Below are positions 25,406-35,667 of a stretch of DNA of 64,000 bases, piece by piece. The DNA is from Prescottella defluvii (GTDB taxonomy: Bacteria; Actinomycetota; Actinomycetes; Mycobacteriales; Mycobacteriaceae): the NCBI GenBank assembly GCA_029690005.1, contig CP121458.1:3906001-3970000 (forward strand). The letters run 5' to 3'. The notes under the pieces were generated by a model, which did no database searches, had not been told where the DNA came from, and saw nothing but the letters and a program-made list of their open reading frames with translations. Each line of letters opens with the position of its first letter. The stretch's first letter is position 1. The translations under genes were made by a program, and so were the position numbers.

Positions 25406-26344
25406 ATGACGTTCAACGACGGTGCACACGTCGATCCGGGACGAGTGTCCGTCGGTGGTGGCGGCGGTGGCGGACGCGGCGGCAAGTTCGTGCTGGGCGG
25501 CGGCGCGGGCGGCCTCGTCGTCCTGCTCCTCGCACTGCTCCTCGGCGGCGATCCCGGTTCGACTCTCGGCGGGCTGTCCGGGACGACGGGAGCGCCGGTC
25601 GACTCCGGGACCAGCGCAGTGAGCGGAGGCCTCGCCGGCAAGTGCAAGAACGCGAACGACGCCAACCGCGACGTCGACTGCCGCGTCCTGTACACCGTCG
25701 GCAGCCTCGACGACGTGTGGGGAGCGCAACTGCCCGCCCAGGCCCGCGTCGCGTACTGAGGCGCCGCACGTGCGCCTCTTCGCGAGTGCGGTGAGCACCG
25801 GGTGCGGCAACGCGACCAGCGACGTCGGACCGTTCTACCGCCCGGCCGACTCGACGGCGTACTTCGACACCAGCTTCTTCCAGCTCCTCACCGACCGGTC
25901 CGGCGCCAATGACGGCGCGCTCGCGCAGGAATACGTGGTGGCGCACGAGTTCGGTCACCACATCCAGAATCAGCTCGGGACATCGGCCGGGCGCAGCAGG
26001 ATCCGCGCGGCGCCACCTCGCAAGCAGTGCGCACCGAGTTGCAGGCGGACTGCTACGCCGGAATCTGGGCCGACTACGCGGCCTCCGCCGCGCCCGGACA
26101 GTGGTGTGCCGCTGCTGAAGCCGCTCACCCAGGCCGACATCCGCGATGCGCTGTCGGCCGCGTCGGCCGTCGGCGACGACCGGATCCAGCGATCGGCCGG
26201 TGCGCGGGTCAATCCGGAGGGGTGGACGCACGGCTCGTCGGAGCAGCGGCAGAAGTGGTTCCTCACCGGCTACAACACCGGGCAGGTCAGCGCCTGCAAC
26301 ACCTACTCGGCGGGCAATCTGGACAGTCCCCCGGGCTGCGCTGA
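25406..26344 (+). CDS. Neutral zinc metallopeptidase, YpfJ family (frame breaks)
   Basis: Predicted secreted or membrane-anchored zinc protease. A Gly-rich N-terminus (SVGGGGGGGRGGKFVLGGGA) leads to one membrane helix (VVLLLALLLGG, residues 37-48). The extracytoplasmic domain shows YVVAHEFGHHIQNQLG with the HExxH zinc site, and TELQADCYAGIWADYA. Further on, DERIQ-like DDRIQRSAGARVNPEGWTHG and SSEQRQKWFLTGYNTGQ are family hallmarks. Breaks near 25760, 26000 and 26100. The stop near 26344 is uncertain. Position after aspS matches M. tuberculosis Rv2575. Confidence 0.88.
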
Positions 26345-26413
26345 GCGCTCCTGCACAGCCTGTCCTCGAGCGGTCACTGACGACCGCCGACGACACTTCC
26401 GGGGAGGGCACCT

Positions 26414-27953
26414 GTGGCGACTGTGCACCGCGAGCGCGCACTCGAAGCGCCCGGCGAGATCGCCCTGCGCGACGGCCGCGTCGAGATGTCGTGGCCGGAC
26501 GTCGACGTGGCGGTCAACCGCATCGCCAACGCACTGCGGGCTATCGCGCTCGGGCCCGAACGCAGGGTCGCGGTGTTCGCGCGCAACAGCGCGGAGACGA
26601 TCCTGGCGCACGTCGGGATCATCCACGCCGGCTGCTCCCCCGTTCCGGCGAGCTACCACCTGACCGCCCCGGAACTCGCCTACATTTTGGAGGATTCGCG
26701 GGCAGCAGCGCTGTTCGTCGGCCCGGAGAATGCCGTCGTCGGCGCCGAGGCCGCGCGGCTGGCCGGGGTGCCGCTCGTGGTGGGCTGGCGCTGCAAGAAC
26801 GACGACCACGCCGACGGGATCACACCGTGGGACGCGTGGCTCGCGCAGGCATCGACCGACGACCCGCCGTCCGACGTGCCGGCGCTGCCGTTCCTGTCGT
26901 ACACGTCCGGCACCACCGGGACCCCCAAGGGCGTCAACGCCCTTGCCGGCAGCCCCGATCCGGGCGCGACGGTCGACGACTACGTGCGGTCGATGCGGTC
27001 GCTGCCGCTCGCACAGTGGCCCGGACACCTGGCTGCGGGCCCCTGCACCACACCGGTCCGCTCGCGGGCGTGCGCCTCGTCGCGTGCGGACGACCCGTGA
27101 CGGTGCTCGAGAAGTTCGACGCCGAGGCCGTGCTCGCGACGATCGAACGGCACCGGATCGCGACGTCGCTCACGGTGCCGACGCATTTCCACCGCCTGCT
27201 GTCGCTGCCCGACGACGTCCGCGCCCGCCACGACGTGGGCTCGCTCGACTTGGTCACCCACACCGGCGCGGCGTGCCCGCACGACGTGAAGCGCGCGATG
27301 ATCGACTGGTTCGGCCCGGTGCTGTTCGACTCCTACGGCGGCAGCGAATCCGGTCCGCTGTGCGGGATCTCGTCGGCCGAGTGGCTGGCCCGACCGGGCA
27401 GCGTCGGGCGAGCGCGACCGCCGTTCGTCCGCGCCGTCGCGGTGGACGAAGACGGCGACGAACTGCCGCCCGGGGCCGAGGGCAGGCTCGCGTTCGAGGA
27501 GCGCGACGGCCGCTCGGTCGCCTATCTCGGTGCGGCGCAGAAGACGTCGGAGGCGTTGATCCGGCCGGGCCTGTTCTCGCTCGGCGACGTCGGCTACGTC
27601 GACGACGACGGCTTCGTGTTCATCACCGACCGCGAGACCGACACGATCATCTCGGGCGGCGTGAACATCTATCCGGCGGAGATCGAGCACGCCCTGGTCA
27701 CCCACCCGGACGTCGCGGACGTCGCGGTCATCGGCGTGCCCGACGAGGACATGGGTGAATCCGTCCTGGCGCTGGCGGTCCCCGCTCACCCGATCGCCCG
27801 CCCGCCGTCGCCGACCTCGTCGAGCACTGCCGCGCCGCGCTCGCCGGCTACAAGGCGCCGCGCACGATCGAGTTCCGTGACGACCTGGGCCGCAGCAGCA
27901 TGGGCAAGATCAGCAAACGCGTCCTGCGGGCACCGTTCTGGACGGCCCACTGA
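26414..27953 (+). CDS. Acyl-CoA synthetase, AMP-binding family (frame breaks)
   Basis: ATP-dependent adenylation of a carboxylate and CoA ligation. The P-loop YTSGTTGTPKGVN is near residue 163. DSYGGSESGPLCG (A5) and GDVGYVDDDGFVFITDRETD (A7) are clear, and SGGVNIYPAEIEHAL and SMGKISKRVLRAPFW supply the C-terminal Lys motifs. Breaks near 27035 and 27785. About 513 residues. The GTG start at 26414 lies 70 bases after the peptidase. Likely fatty or aromatic acid activation, perhaps linked to the thiolase at 29267; substrate not assignable. Confidence 0.88.
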
Positions 27954-27958
27954 CGCGA

Positions 27959-29094
27959 TCAGTCTGGTTCGTCGTCCGCGCCGGCGACGACTCGGCTTCC
28001 GCCTCGTGGACGAGTTCGTACCTGCGCCCGTAGGTTTCCGACGATTGCCTGGATCACCGCCACCACCGGCACCGAGACCAGCGCGCCGATCGCCCCGAAC
28101 AGCGAGGCCCCGACGATCACCGACCCGAACGCGACCGCGGGATGGATCGACACCGTGCGGGACGTGATGCGCGGATGGAGGATGTAGTTCTCGATCTGCT
28201 GGTATGCAGTCCCGAACAGCACCACCCACACGCCGTCGAGCGGATGCGCCGCCGCTGCGATGATCGCCGGCAGCGCGATCGCGAGATATGTGCCGACGGT
28301 CGGGATGAACTGGGAGACGACGCCGGTCCAGATCGCGAGCGGTAGCCAGTACGGAACCCCGATCGCCAGGAAGAAGATTCCCGTGCCGATGGCACTGAAT
28401 GCGGCGAGGATGACCCGCGACACCACGTAACCGCCGGCCTTGTCGACCGAGATCTCCCACACCGTCGCGATGATCTTCTGCTGCCGCGCCGGGAACCAGC
28501 TCGAGATGGTGCGGCGCAGTCGCGGCCCCTGCGCCGACATGTAGAAGACGAACAGCAGCACCGTCGCCGCCTGGAACACCACGCCGACCAGGGTCGACAC
28601 GACGCCGAGAACGCCTGGCGTGTATCTCTGGCGAGGTCGCGGATGTTCTCCGGCGTGACTTTGATCAGGTCCTTACCGGTGGCGAACTCGGTGCCGAAGG
28701 TGCGATTGGCCCATTCGGTCACGCGGGCGAGGGCGTCCGGCAGGGCGCCCAGCAACTGCGCGAGCTGCTCGGCGAGCAGCGCGCCGAAGACCGCGATGAA
28801 CCCGATCGCGAAGACGATCGTCCCGACCAGCACCAATCCGGTTCCCGCACCACGACGCAGCCCGGCCCGTTCGAGGCGGTCGACGACCGGTTCGATGGTG
28901 ACGCTGGCCAGCCACGCGAGGAACAGCACGCCGAGGAAGCCGCGGATGTTGTGGAAGAGCCAGCCCGCCATCTGGTACGCCGCGACCGCGAGCAGGACGT
29001 AGACGATCGCGACCCGAAGCGAGCGCAGGTTCGCCTTGCGGTTGTCGTCGGTCGATTCCGGCTCGTCCGAACCGGTGTTCGAGTCGTCGGCCAT
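27959..29094 (-). CDS. AI-2E family transporter (PerM-like, one frame break)
   Basis: Integral membrane permease with about seven to eight helices. The frame from ATG 29094 (MADDSNTGSDEPESTDDNRK) covers helices 1-3 (for example VAIVYVLLAVAAYQMAGWLF). A break near 28612 leads to the conserved C-terminal part, with IFFLAIGVPYWLPLAIWTGV, SQFIPTVGTYLAI and GALVSVPVVAVIQAI. The PerM/AI-2E family includes exporters of unknown substrates and Na+/H+ antiporters, so no autoinducer link is implied. Its stop is 6 bases from the convergent acyl-CoA synthetase stop. Confidence 0.87.
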
Positions 29095-29224
29095 CGCGCT
29101 CCGCCCCGTGACGATTGCTGCCCTACCGCGGGAAGCCTACCCGCCGCACCGGGATTCGGCGGAGGTTCCCCGGCCGGAGAATCGCCCGTGCCGGGGCTCT
29201 GGACGCACACCGCCGCATGCGGTA

Positions 29225-29239
29225 TAGATAAATTATCTA
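29225..29239. promoter_or_regulatory. AT-rich palindromic operator upstream of thiolase
   Basis: TAGATAA-A-TTATCTA is a perfect 7-1-7 palindrome in an AT-rich island that stands out from the high-GC background. It lies 28 bases upstream of the thiolase ATG and probably overlaps its promoter. It resembles MarR/TetR-type operators. No regulator gene adjoins it. Confidence 0.6.
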
Positions 29240-29266
29240 CCTAATTAACGGCCGAGGAGGGTTCCC

Positions 29267-30418
29267 ATGACCGAGGCGTACATCGTCGACGCAGTCCGCA
29301 CACCCGTCGGGAAGAGAACGGCGCGCTGTCGTCGATCCGACCGATCGACCTGGGCGCGACCATCATCCGAGCCGCGATGAGCCGCGTGGACCTCGATCCC
29401 GCTGCAGTCGACGACGTCGTCTTCGGCTGTGTCGACGCGATCGGCGGCCAGGCCGGCAACATCGCGCGGACATCGTGGCTCGCGGCGGACTCCCCGAGGA
29501 GGTGCCCGGTACGACCGTCGACCGACAGTGCGGGTCGAGTCAGCAGGCACTGCACTTCGCGGCGCAGGCGGTGATGAAGCGGCACCGCCGACCTGATCCT
29601 CGCCGGCGGCGTGCAGAACATGAGCCGGATCCCGATCTCGGCGGCGATGACCGTGGGCCGCGAGTTCGGGTTCGACGACCCGTTCTCGGGATCGATCGAG
29701 TGGGCGCGCCGCTACGGCAACCAGGAGGTGTCCCAGTTCCACGGCGCCGAGCTGATCGCCGAGAAGTGGGGCATCAGTCGGGAGGACATGGAGCGTTGGG
29801 CGCTTCGCAGCCACGACCGGGCGCACGCCGCGATCGCGGAGGGGCGGTTCACGCGCGAGATCGTCCCGGTCGGCGACGTCACAGTCGACGAGGGTCCACG
29901 CGAGACGCAGCCTCGAGGCGATGGCACGCCTGCGGCCGCTGCGCCCCGGAGGACGGCTCACCGCCGCACTGGCCAGCCAGATCGCCGACGGCGCCAGCGC
30001 CGTGCTCGTTGCGTCGGAGTCGGCGGTCAAGGCGCACAACCTGGTTCCGCGAGCCCGGATCCATCACATGAGCGTCCGCGGCGCCGATCCGATCTTCATG
30101 CTCAGCGCGCCCATCCCCGCGACCGAGTACGCGCTGCGCAAGACCGGCATGACCATCGACGACTTCGACGCGATCGAGATCAACGAGGCGTTCGCGTCGG
30201 TGGTGCTGTCCTGGCTGGCCGAGACGGGTGCCGACCCAGCGAAGGTCAACGTCAACGGCGGCGGCATCGCCCTCGGACACCCGCTGGGCGCCACGGGAAC
30301 CAAGCTGTTCGCGACCTTACTGAGCGAGCTCGAGCGGACCGGCGGGCGCTACGGGCTGCAGACGATGTGCGAGGGCGGCGGCACGGCGAACGTCCTCATC
30401 GTCGAACGACTGGGCTGA
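29267..30418 (+). CDS. Acetyl-CoA C-acyltransferase (thiolase, several frame breaks)
   Basis: Degradative-type thiolase, cleaving or forming beta-ketoacyl-CoA. MTEAYIVDAVRTPVGKR begins at 29267 behind GAGGAGGG. The active-site Cys is in TTVDRQCGSSQQAL, the His in NGGGIALGHPLGATG, and the second Cys in CEGGGTANVLIVERLG at the end. Breaks near 29315, 29490, 29575 and 29915. About 384 residues. Its promoter carries a perfect AT-rich palindrome. No acyl-CoA dehydrogenase or hydratase partner is nearby; the acyl-CoA synthetase at 26414 is the only related gene. Confidence 0.9.
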
Positions 30419-30424
30419 CCTCGC

Positions 30425-31448
30425 TCAGAACAGCGTGGGGTCCGGGCGGCACCGGCCCCGACGAGCTCACGCTGCTCAACGGCCGGGTGTCGCGGTGCTC
30501 GGAACGCCCGCCCAGCCCGTACTTCTCGACCATCGGCTCGACGCGCGCCTTGAGCCACGCCTTGTATTCCGGCGTGACATACGCACCCCGGCCGTACAGC
30601 TGCCGGTACCGGCGCACCAGCGCCGGATGTTCGGACGCGAGCCAGTTCAGGAACCAACCACGGGTACTCCCCCGCAGGTGCATCGGGAAGATCGTCACGC
30701 CGGTGGCCCCGGCGTCCGCGATCGCGGACAGCAGGCCGTCGAGGTGCGCCGTCGAGTCGGTGAGATACGGGATGACCGGCGCGACCATGACATTGCACGG
30801 CAAACCGGCGTCGGTGACGGACCGGATCAGGTCGAGGCGCGCCTTCGGGGACGGAGTCCCGGGCTCGACCGCCTTCTGCAGCTCGGGATCGTGGATCGCG
30901 AGCGACACCCCGATGCCGACGGACACCTGCTCGGCCGCCTGCCGCAGCAGTGGCAGATCCCGGTGCAGCAGAGTGCCCTTGGTGAGGATCGAGAACGGGG
31001 TGCGCGATTCGGTGAGCGCACCGATGATCGCGGGCATGAGCCGGCAGCGCCCCTCGGCGCGCTGGTACGGGTCGGCGTCGGTGCCCAGCGCGACGTGCTC
31101 GCGCTTCCACGAGCGTCGCGCCAGTTCCTTCCGCAGCACGGCGGCGACGTTCATCTTGACCACGACCTGGGCGTCGAAGTCATTCCCGGAGTCGAGATCC
31201 AGGTACTCGTGCGTGGGCCGCGCGAAACAGTATCGGCACGCATGCGTGCATCCACGAAAGGTGTTGACCGTGAAGCGGAACGGCAGCGCCGATTCCTCCG
31301 GTACCTTGTTCAGCGCGCTCTTGCACAGCACCTCATGGAACGTGATCCCGTCGAACTCCGGCGTCCGGACGCTGCGCATGAGCCCGGCCCGCTCGAGCCC
31401 CGGGAGCGCGTCGTCGTTCGCGTCGAGCGTCTGCCCCTGCCACCTCAT
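30425..31448 (-). CDS. Radical SAM protein, Rv2578c family (one frame break at the C-terminus)
   Basis: SPL-like radical SAM protein of unknown function. The cluster-binding motif FRGCTHACRYCFARP (C-x3-C-x2-C) is near residue 65, and GTDADPYQRAEG, ILTKGTLLHRDLPLL and MHLRGSTRGWFLNWLA follow the M. tuberculosis Rv2578c protein closely. The open frame runs past the expected end. Removing one C from the run near 30440 gives GPTLF followed by TGA at 30425, the same -TLF terminus as the mycobacterial protein. This is a good example of a homopolymer error. About 341 residues. Confidence 0.88.
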
Positions 31449-31554
31449 GACCACAGTCGAACACGCGTGCGAACCGGTGTCAACAGAACTGTCGAAATCG
31501 TGTTCGAACGGTGCGCGCGTCGCGCAGATCCGCCCGCCTGACAGAATCTCGCCC

Positions 31555-31919
31555 ATGACCAGAAAGAACATCTCGTCCGGTTCCGAGTGGAGCCGCAAGA
31601 TCGGCTACTCGCGCGCAGTGCGCATCGGCAACCAGATCGCCGTGTCCGGCACGACGTCGCCGGGCGCCACCCTCCAGGAGCAGACCCGTGGCGCGCTGGC
31701 GACCATCGCCGCGTCGCTGACCGAGGCGGGCGCGTCGCTGAGCGACGTCATCCGCACCCGGATGTACCTGCGGGACAGTCGAAGTGGGAGGAGGCCGCCC
31801 TCGCGCACGGTGAGGTGTTCGGCGACATCCGCCCAGCCACGACGATCCTCGAGGTGAGCGCCCTCATCGACTCCGAACTGCTGATCGAGATCGAGGCCGA
31901 CGCCGTCGTCGCGGACTGA
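31555..31919 (+). CDS. RidA/YjgF family protein (one frame break)
   Basis: Member of the trimeric RidA family, whose active members hydrolyse reactive enamine/imine intermediates. MTRKNISSGSEWSRKIGYSR, GNQIAVSGTTSP and VIRTRMYLRD form the first part. After a break near 31785, VFGDIRPATTILEVSALIDS and LLIEIEADAVV complete it. About 121 residues. The family Arg of canonical RidA (in MVEIEAIA-type C-termini, preceded by R-x-C/V) is not evident here, so it may belong to the Rid subgroups with other activities. Divergent from the radical SAM gene. Confidence 0.85.
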
Positions 31920-31934
31920 TCGCCGGCAGCACCC

Positions 31935-31969
31935 GGACCGCCCGTCGAGCACCGCTCAGCGGGCGGTCC
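31935..31969. terminator. Bidirectional hairpin terminator
   Basis: A 10-bp perfect stem GGACCGCCCG / CGGGCGGTCC encloses a smaller GAGC-ACC-GCTC hairpin. It lies between the convergent RidA stop (31919) and M23 peptidase stop (32014) and can serve both. Confidence 0.75.
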
Positions 31970-32013
31970 GCGCCTTTCGACGACGAGCGTCCGTCACCCG
32001 GATGACGACGGGC

Positions 32014-32657
32014 TCAGAACATGAACACGCCGCGTGCCGCGAGCCACGGGATCGGGTCGGTCTTGATGCCGCCGGGCAGGCTCGACCTCGAAGTGCAGGC
32101 GCGGGCCGCTCGAGTCGCCGGCGGTTGCCGACGTTCGCGATGCGCTGGCCGGCGGAAACCCGCCGCCCCACCGAGACGAAGTTGACGTCGTTGTGGCCGT
32201 ACGTGGTGACGGTGCCGTCGTTGTGACGGATCCGGATCCACAGACCGAATCCGGACGCGGGCCCGGCGTTGATGACGGTGCCGTCGGCCGCGGCGAGGAT
32301 CGGCGCACCCATCGGGGCGGCGATGTCGATGCCCGGCGTCCACCGCCGAATCTCTGCGAGATGGGGCCGGATGCGGGCCTGACCACACCGCCCAGCCCGA
32401 GGCTGCCGAAGGGCAGTCCTGAGCTCGATCCGAAGCTCGAGGCTCTGCAGGCTCCGCACGGCGCCGTTCACGCTCTCCACCACCCCGGCGGCGTCGTTCA
32501 AGAACTGCGCGACCTCAGCCGACCCGATGGCCGGGAGCGCGGGCTGCGCCGCCGCGGTCGATCCGGAGCCGATCACGAGTGCGCCCGTCAACCCCGCAGC
32601 GGATACGACGCCGGCGACCACGCGCCGGATTCCCAACTGCCACTTCGAACGTCCCAT
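32014..32657 (-). CDS. Secreted M23 (LytM-like) peptidoglycan peptidase domain protein (frame breaks)
   Basis: Starts MGRSKWQLGIRRVVAG with a signal peptide to about residue 38 (AAGLTGALVIGSGSTAAAQP). A short helical linker precedes the M23 domain: SGPISQRFGG, TPGIDIAAPMGAPILAAADG, VTTYGHNDVNFV and GPRLHFEVSLPGGIK. The Asp of GID and the final His of LHFEV are kept. The position of the first zinc ligand (normally His in HxxxD) reads Thr (TPGID). It may therefore be a non-catalytic amidase activator, unless the break nearby has altered it. Breaks near 32415, 32345 and 32110. About 214 residues. Confidence 0.85.
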
Positions 32658-33033
32658 TCCCACACCCTTTCGTCGAGCGTTCGATCGGTTCGGTGGAACC
32701 GACTCGGACAAAACTCGTTACGAATCCTTCAAGACGAAGAACTCCCATACCTGGACGGCGCTCGCAACTCGAAAGGCGCGGAGAACGACTCCGCCGATGA
32801 CCTGACGGGGCCGAGAGCAACGCTCGACCTGCGCGTTTCCGGCAGTACGGCGCCGAACGAAGGACCGGAACAATATTTGCCGAACCGCCCGCCGCATCCC
32901 GCCGAAAGCGCCGCGCCCCGCATTGAATTCGTCGGTACCCGTGCGACCGGGACGCAGGTGGTGGGAACGGCATATGTGCGGATCCGCCTTTCGAGGTGGA
33001 CGGTGGCGATCTGGTGCACCACCCCATCTACTA
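32658..33033. other. Non-coding stretch upstream of M23 and BlaI genes
   Basis: About 500 bases (to 33158) without a supportable gene. Base composition is less GC-rich than its surroundings, with AATATT at 32871. It must hold the M23 promoter on the minus strand and the blaI promoter on the plus strand, including a BlaI-like palindrome at 33034. I looked for a c-di-AMP riboswitch core, common before actinobacterial cell-wall hydrolases, and did not see one. Confidence 0.5.
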
Positions 33034-33047
33034 TCTACGTACGTAGA
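33034..33047. promoter_or_regulatory. BlaI-type operator upstream of blaI-like gene
   Basis: TCTACGTACGTAGA is a perfect 14-bp palindrome within ATCTACTATCTACGTACG-type sequence, 112 bases before the BlaI start. It shares the CTACGTA core with a second palindrome at 34548. BlaI/MecI proteins bind TACTACA/TGTAGTA-like dyads, so this is the probable autoregulatory site. Confidence 0.7.
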
Positions 33048-33158
33048 CCGTAACAACGCGATCGGAAGTCCGTGGCCGGATTTCCACCCGCGCTTCGTGC
33101 GGCATCCGGGGCAAACCCGGCGTCGTATCCTGAGGAGCGACGATAACGGGAGGCAAGC

Positions 33159-33535
33159 GTGCGTGTTCGCGGATTCGGCGAGCTCGAAGCCGTCGTGATG
33201 GATCGGCTCTGGAGCCGGGACGGCGCCGCGACGGTCCGACAGGTGTTCGACCAGCTCGCCGGGAACGCCACATCGCCTACACCACCGTGATGTCGACCAT
33301 GGACAACCTGCACCGCAAGGGCTGGCTCGAACGCGAACGCGTCGGCAAGGCGTTCAGCTACTGGCCCACCCTCACCCGCGAACAGCACACCGCCCGCCTG
33401 ATGCGGGACGCATTCGACGACGGCGGCCGGTCCGATCTGGTGCTCACTCACTTCATCGAGCAGATGAGCGAGGAGGAGTCCGCGAGCCTACGGATGGCCC
33501 TTCGAGCGGTTGACCCCGCCCGGGACGGTCGATGA
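33159..33535 (+). CDS. BlaI/MecI/CopY family repressor (one frame break)
   Basis: Penicillinase-repressor-type winged helix. GTG 33159 behind GGGAGG begins VRVRGFGELEAVVMDRLWSR, then ATVRQVFDQLAG. After a break near 33265, IAYTTVMSTMDNLHRKGWLE and RVGKAFSYWPTLTREQHTA form the recognition helix and wing. The C-terminal dimerisation part is SDLVLTHFIEQMSEEE. About 125 residues. The ATG of the M56 peptidase overlaps its stop (ATGA), so the two are co-translated, a typical actinobacterial blaI-M56 pair. Confidence 0.9.
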
Positions 33536-34488
33536 GTGCGGCACTCTGCCTCCTGACGTACACGGCGGTCGTCGCCGTCACGGCGCCGCGCGTGCTGATC
33601 CGACTGACCCGCCGGGGCAACGCTCCCGACTCGGCGTCATCGCATGGAGCGTCGCGATCGGCTCGGTCGTCGCATCCGCAATCGCCGCGACGACCGTCGC
33701 CGTCGTCGATCTCGCCCGCTCCCCCTCCGCGCCGGGCACGACACTGATGCATGCGTGCGAGCATCTCGCGCGCATCCTCGTCGGGCAAGACTCCGACCCC
33801 ACCGCGCGATACGCGGCCGCCGCACTCGTGACCGCCGCCGTCGTCGCCCTCGCGCTCACGGGAGTTCGCCTCGCCCGGAACCTGTCCGCGAGCCGCCGCA
33901 GCACCCACGGCCACGCACGCGCCGCCCGCCTCGTCGGCCGTCCGATCGCCGGGCACGACGCGGTCGTGCTGGACGCACCGCAACGCGCCGCCTACTGTGT
34001 CGCGGGGCGGCCGAACGCGATCGTCGTGACCAGCGCGGCCCTCGATGCTCTCGACGACGGACAACTCGGCGCGGTTCTCGCGCACGAGCGCGCCCATCTC
34101 ACCGGTCGGCACCCACAGGTGCTCGCGGTCGTCCGCGCACTCGCCGACAGCGTCCCGACGATCGACGTTGTTCACCACCGGCGCAATGGAAATCGCACGT
34201 CTGCTCGAGATGTGCGCCGACGATCGCGCGGTGCGGACGCACAGCCCGCACACCTTGCTGCGCGGATTGATCGCACTCACCGGACCCGCCCCCTCCGGCG
34301 CACTCGGCACGGGCAACGTCGCGGTCCTCGACCGCGCGGGCCGACTCGCATCCCCGCCGCGCGCACTCGACCGCGCACGTACCCGCGCCCTCCTCGCAGC
34401 CACCATCGCAACGGTGGCCGGCTTTCCGCTCGCGGCCGGGGCGCTCATGCTCGCCGGACGAACGCTGTGCATCACCGCACTCGCGTAA
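33532..34488 (+). CDS. M56 family (BlaR1-like) membrane metallopeptidase (frame breaks)
   Basis: Membrane zinc peptidase, presumed sensor-protease partner of BlaI. The first helix MSAALCLLTYTAVVAVTAP is followed (break near 33615) by LGVIAWSVAIGSVVASAIAA, an extracytoplasmic loop, and helix YAAAALVTAAVVALALTG. The zinc motif LAHERAHLTGRH is near residue 190. After a break near 34165 come MEIARLLEMCADDRAVR and a last helix. About 319 residues. It lacks the penicillin-binding sensor domain of staphylococcal BlaR1, as is general in actinobacteria, so its signal is unknown. Confidence 0.88.
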
Positions 34489-34547
34489 ACCGCCCCGACC
34501 AGGCGCTCCGGGACGATACGGACACCTCCGACAGCATCTACTAACCT

Positions 34548-34565
34548 ACTACGTAGATACGTAGT
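34548..34565. promoter_or_regulatory. Second BlaI-type operator, before the lipoprotein gene
   Basis: ACTACGTA-GA-TACGTAGT is a perfect 8-2-8 palindrome 48 bases upstream of the lipoprotein ATG. It shares CTACGTA with the site before the blaI-like gene, so both genes probably belong to one BlaI regulon. Confidence 0.72.
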
Positions 34566-34613
34566 TACTGGGTGCCGCCACGACTGCGCCCACCACGAAG
34601 ACGAGAGGACCCG

Positions 34614-35447
34614 ATGACCCGATTCCGAAGTGCCGCACTGCCCGTCATCGCCGCCGCCGTGCTGGTGGTCGGCGGCTGCACGAGCGACGCGCAGTCCGAG
34701 GCGGAGGTCACGACGCCACCGATCGATCCGCGCCGCGCGACGATTTCACTCAACCCTGAACTGGACCACCTGCACGGCCTGCACGTCGACGCCGACGGAA
34801 CGGTCCTCGCCGGCACGCACTCGGGCCTGATCACGCTCGCCCCGTCCGGGAACACCACCCGCGTGGGCACGTCCGACGACGATCTGATGGGGCTCACCGG
34901 CATCCCGGGCACCGACACGCTGTTCTCGTCCGGCCATCCCGGCCCGTCGAGCGACGCACCCGACCCGCTGGGGCTCGCCCGCAGCTCCGACGGCGGCGTG
35001 ACGTGGGAGCCGCGCTCGCTCGTCGGCGAGGTCGACTTCCACGCCCTCGCCACGGACGGCGAGATCCTCGTCGGGTTCGACACGTCATCGGGGCTGCGGG
35101 TCTCTACTGACGACGGCACCACCTGGGCACCCGGCGCGGAACTGGCCGCGTCGGCGTTGGCGGTCAACGACGGCGGGGTGTGGGCCGCCGGACCCGACGG
35201 ACTCCTCGTCAGTACCGACGACGCGGCGACGTTCACGCCCGTTGCGGGCGCGCCGCGCCTGGGTCTGATCGCCGCCGGCCGCGACGGGTCACTGTGGGGC
35301 ATGGACGTAGACGGCAACGCGTGGCGAAGCCGTGACGGCCGCGCGTGGGTGGAGTTCACCCGCGTGGGCGCGGTCGAGGCGCTGACCGCGGTCGACTACG
35401 ACACCGCGTACGCAGCGACCGCGCAGGAACTGCACACCCTGCGCTGA
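34614..35447 (+). CDS. Lipoprotein with sialidase/photosystem-like beta-propeller (F510_1955 type)
   Basis: An intact 277-residue protein with a lipoprotein signal peptide; the lipobox is VVGGC at about residues 18-22. The mature part has repeated beta-propeller/BNR-like blades: HLHGLHVDADGTVLAGTHSG, ARSSDGGVTWEPRS, RVSTDDGTTWAPG, LVSTDDAATFTP and WRSRDGRAWVE. Four Ser/Thr-Asp-D-G-x-T-W motifs mark BNR repeats. Related proteins are called F510_1955 family glycosylhydrolases, but activity is unproven. A BlaI-type operator lies just upstream. Confidence 0.83.
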   Translation: MTRFRSAALPVIAAAVLVVGGCTSDAQSEAEVTTPPIDPRRATISLNPELDHLHGLHVDADGTVLAGTHSGLITLAPSGNTTRVGTSDDDLMGLTGIPGTDTLFSSGHPGPSSDAPDPLGLARSSDGGVTWEPRSLVGEVDFHALATDGEILVGFDTSSGLRVSTDDGTTWAPGAELAASALAVNDGGVWAAGPDGLLVSTDDAATFTPVAGAPRLGLIAAGRDGSLWGMDVDGNAWRSRDGRAWVEFTRVGAVEALTAVDYDTAYAATAQELHTLR

Positions 35448-35667
35448 CCTCACCGACCGAGCCCGCACCGCCTGGACCGACCGCGCCAACCGTTCCGTCC
35501 ACGGTTCCGCGTCTTCGTCCTCATATGCCGGAAGTCGAAATGCACGACTACGGCTGGATTGATCTATGGTCAATCTCAACTGCCAAACTATCGTGGTCAC
35601 AGCCCCTTTCTCGAGTCACTCTCCGACCTATGATTTGAGCATCAGTCATAGCAGGAGTGTGTTTCAG

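Noticed and set aside
25237..26344. Reading the zinc peptidase, thiolase, BlaI and tautomerase genes as true pseudogenes
   Set aside because: Breaks occur at the same rate in essential genes in the window, so degradation cannot be told from sequence error.
32658..32930. Possible c-di-AMP riboswitch before the M23 gene
   Set aside because: GUCCGAGUCGG resembles a fragment, but the remaining conserved elements of the ydaO/yuaA motif could not be found.
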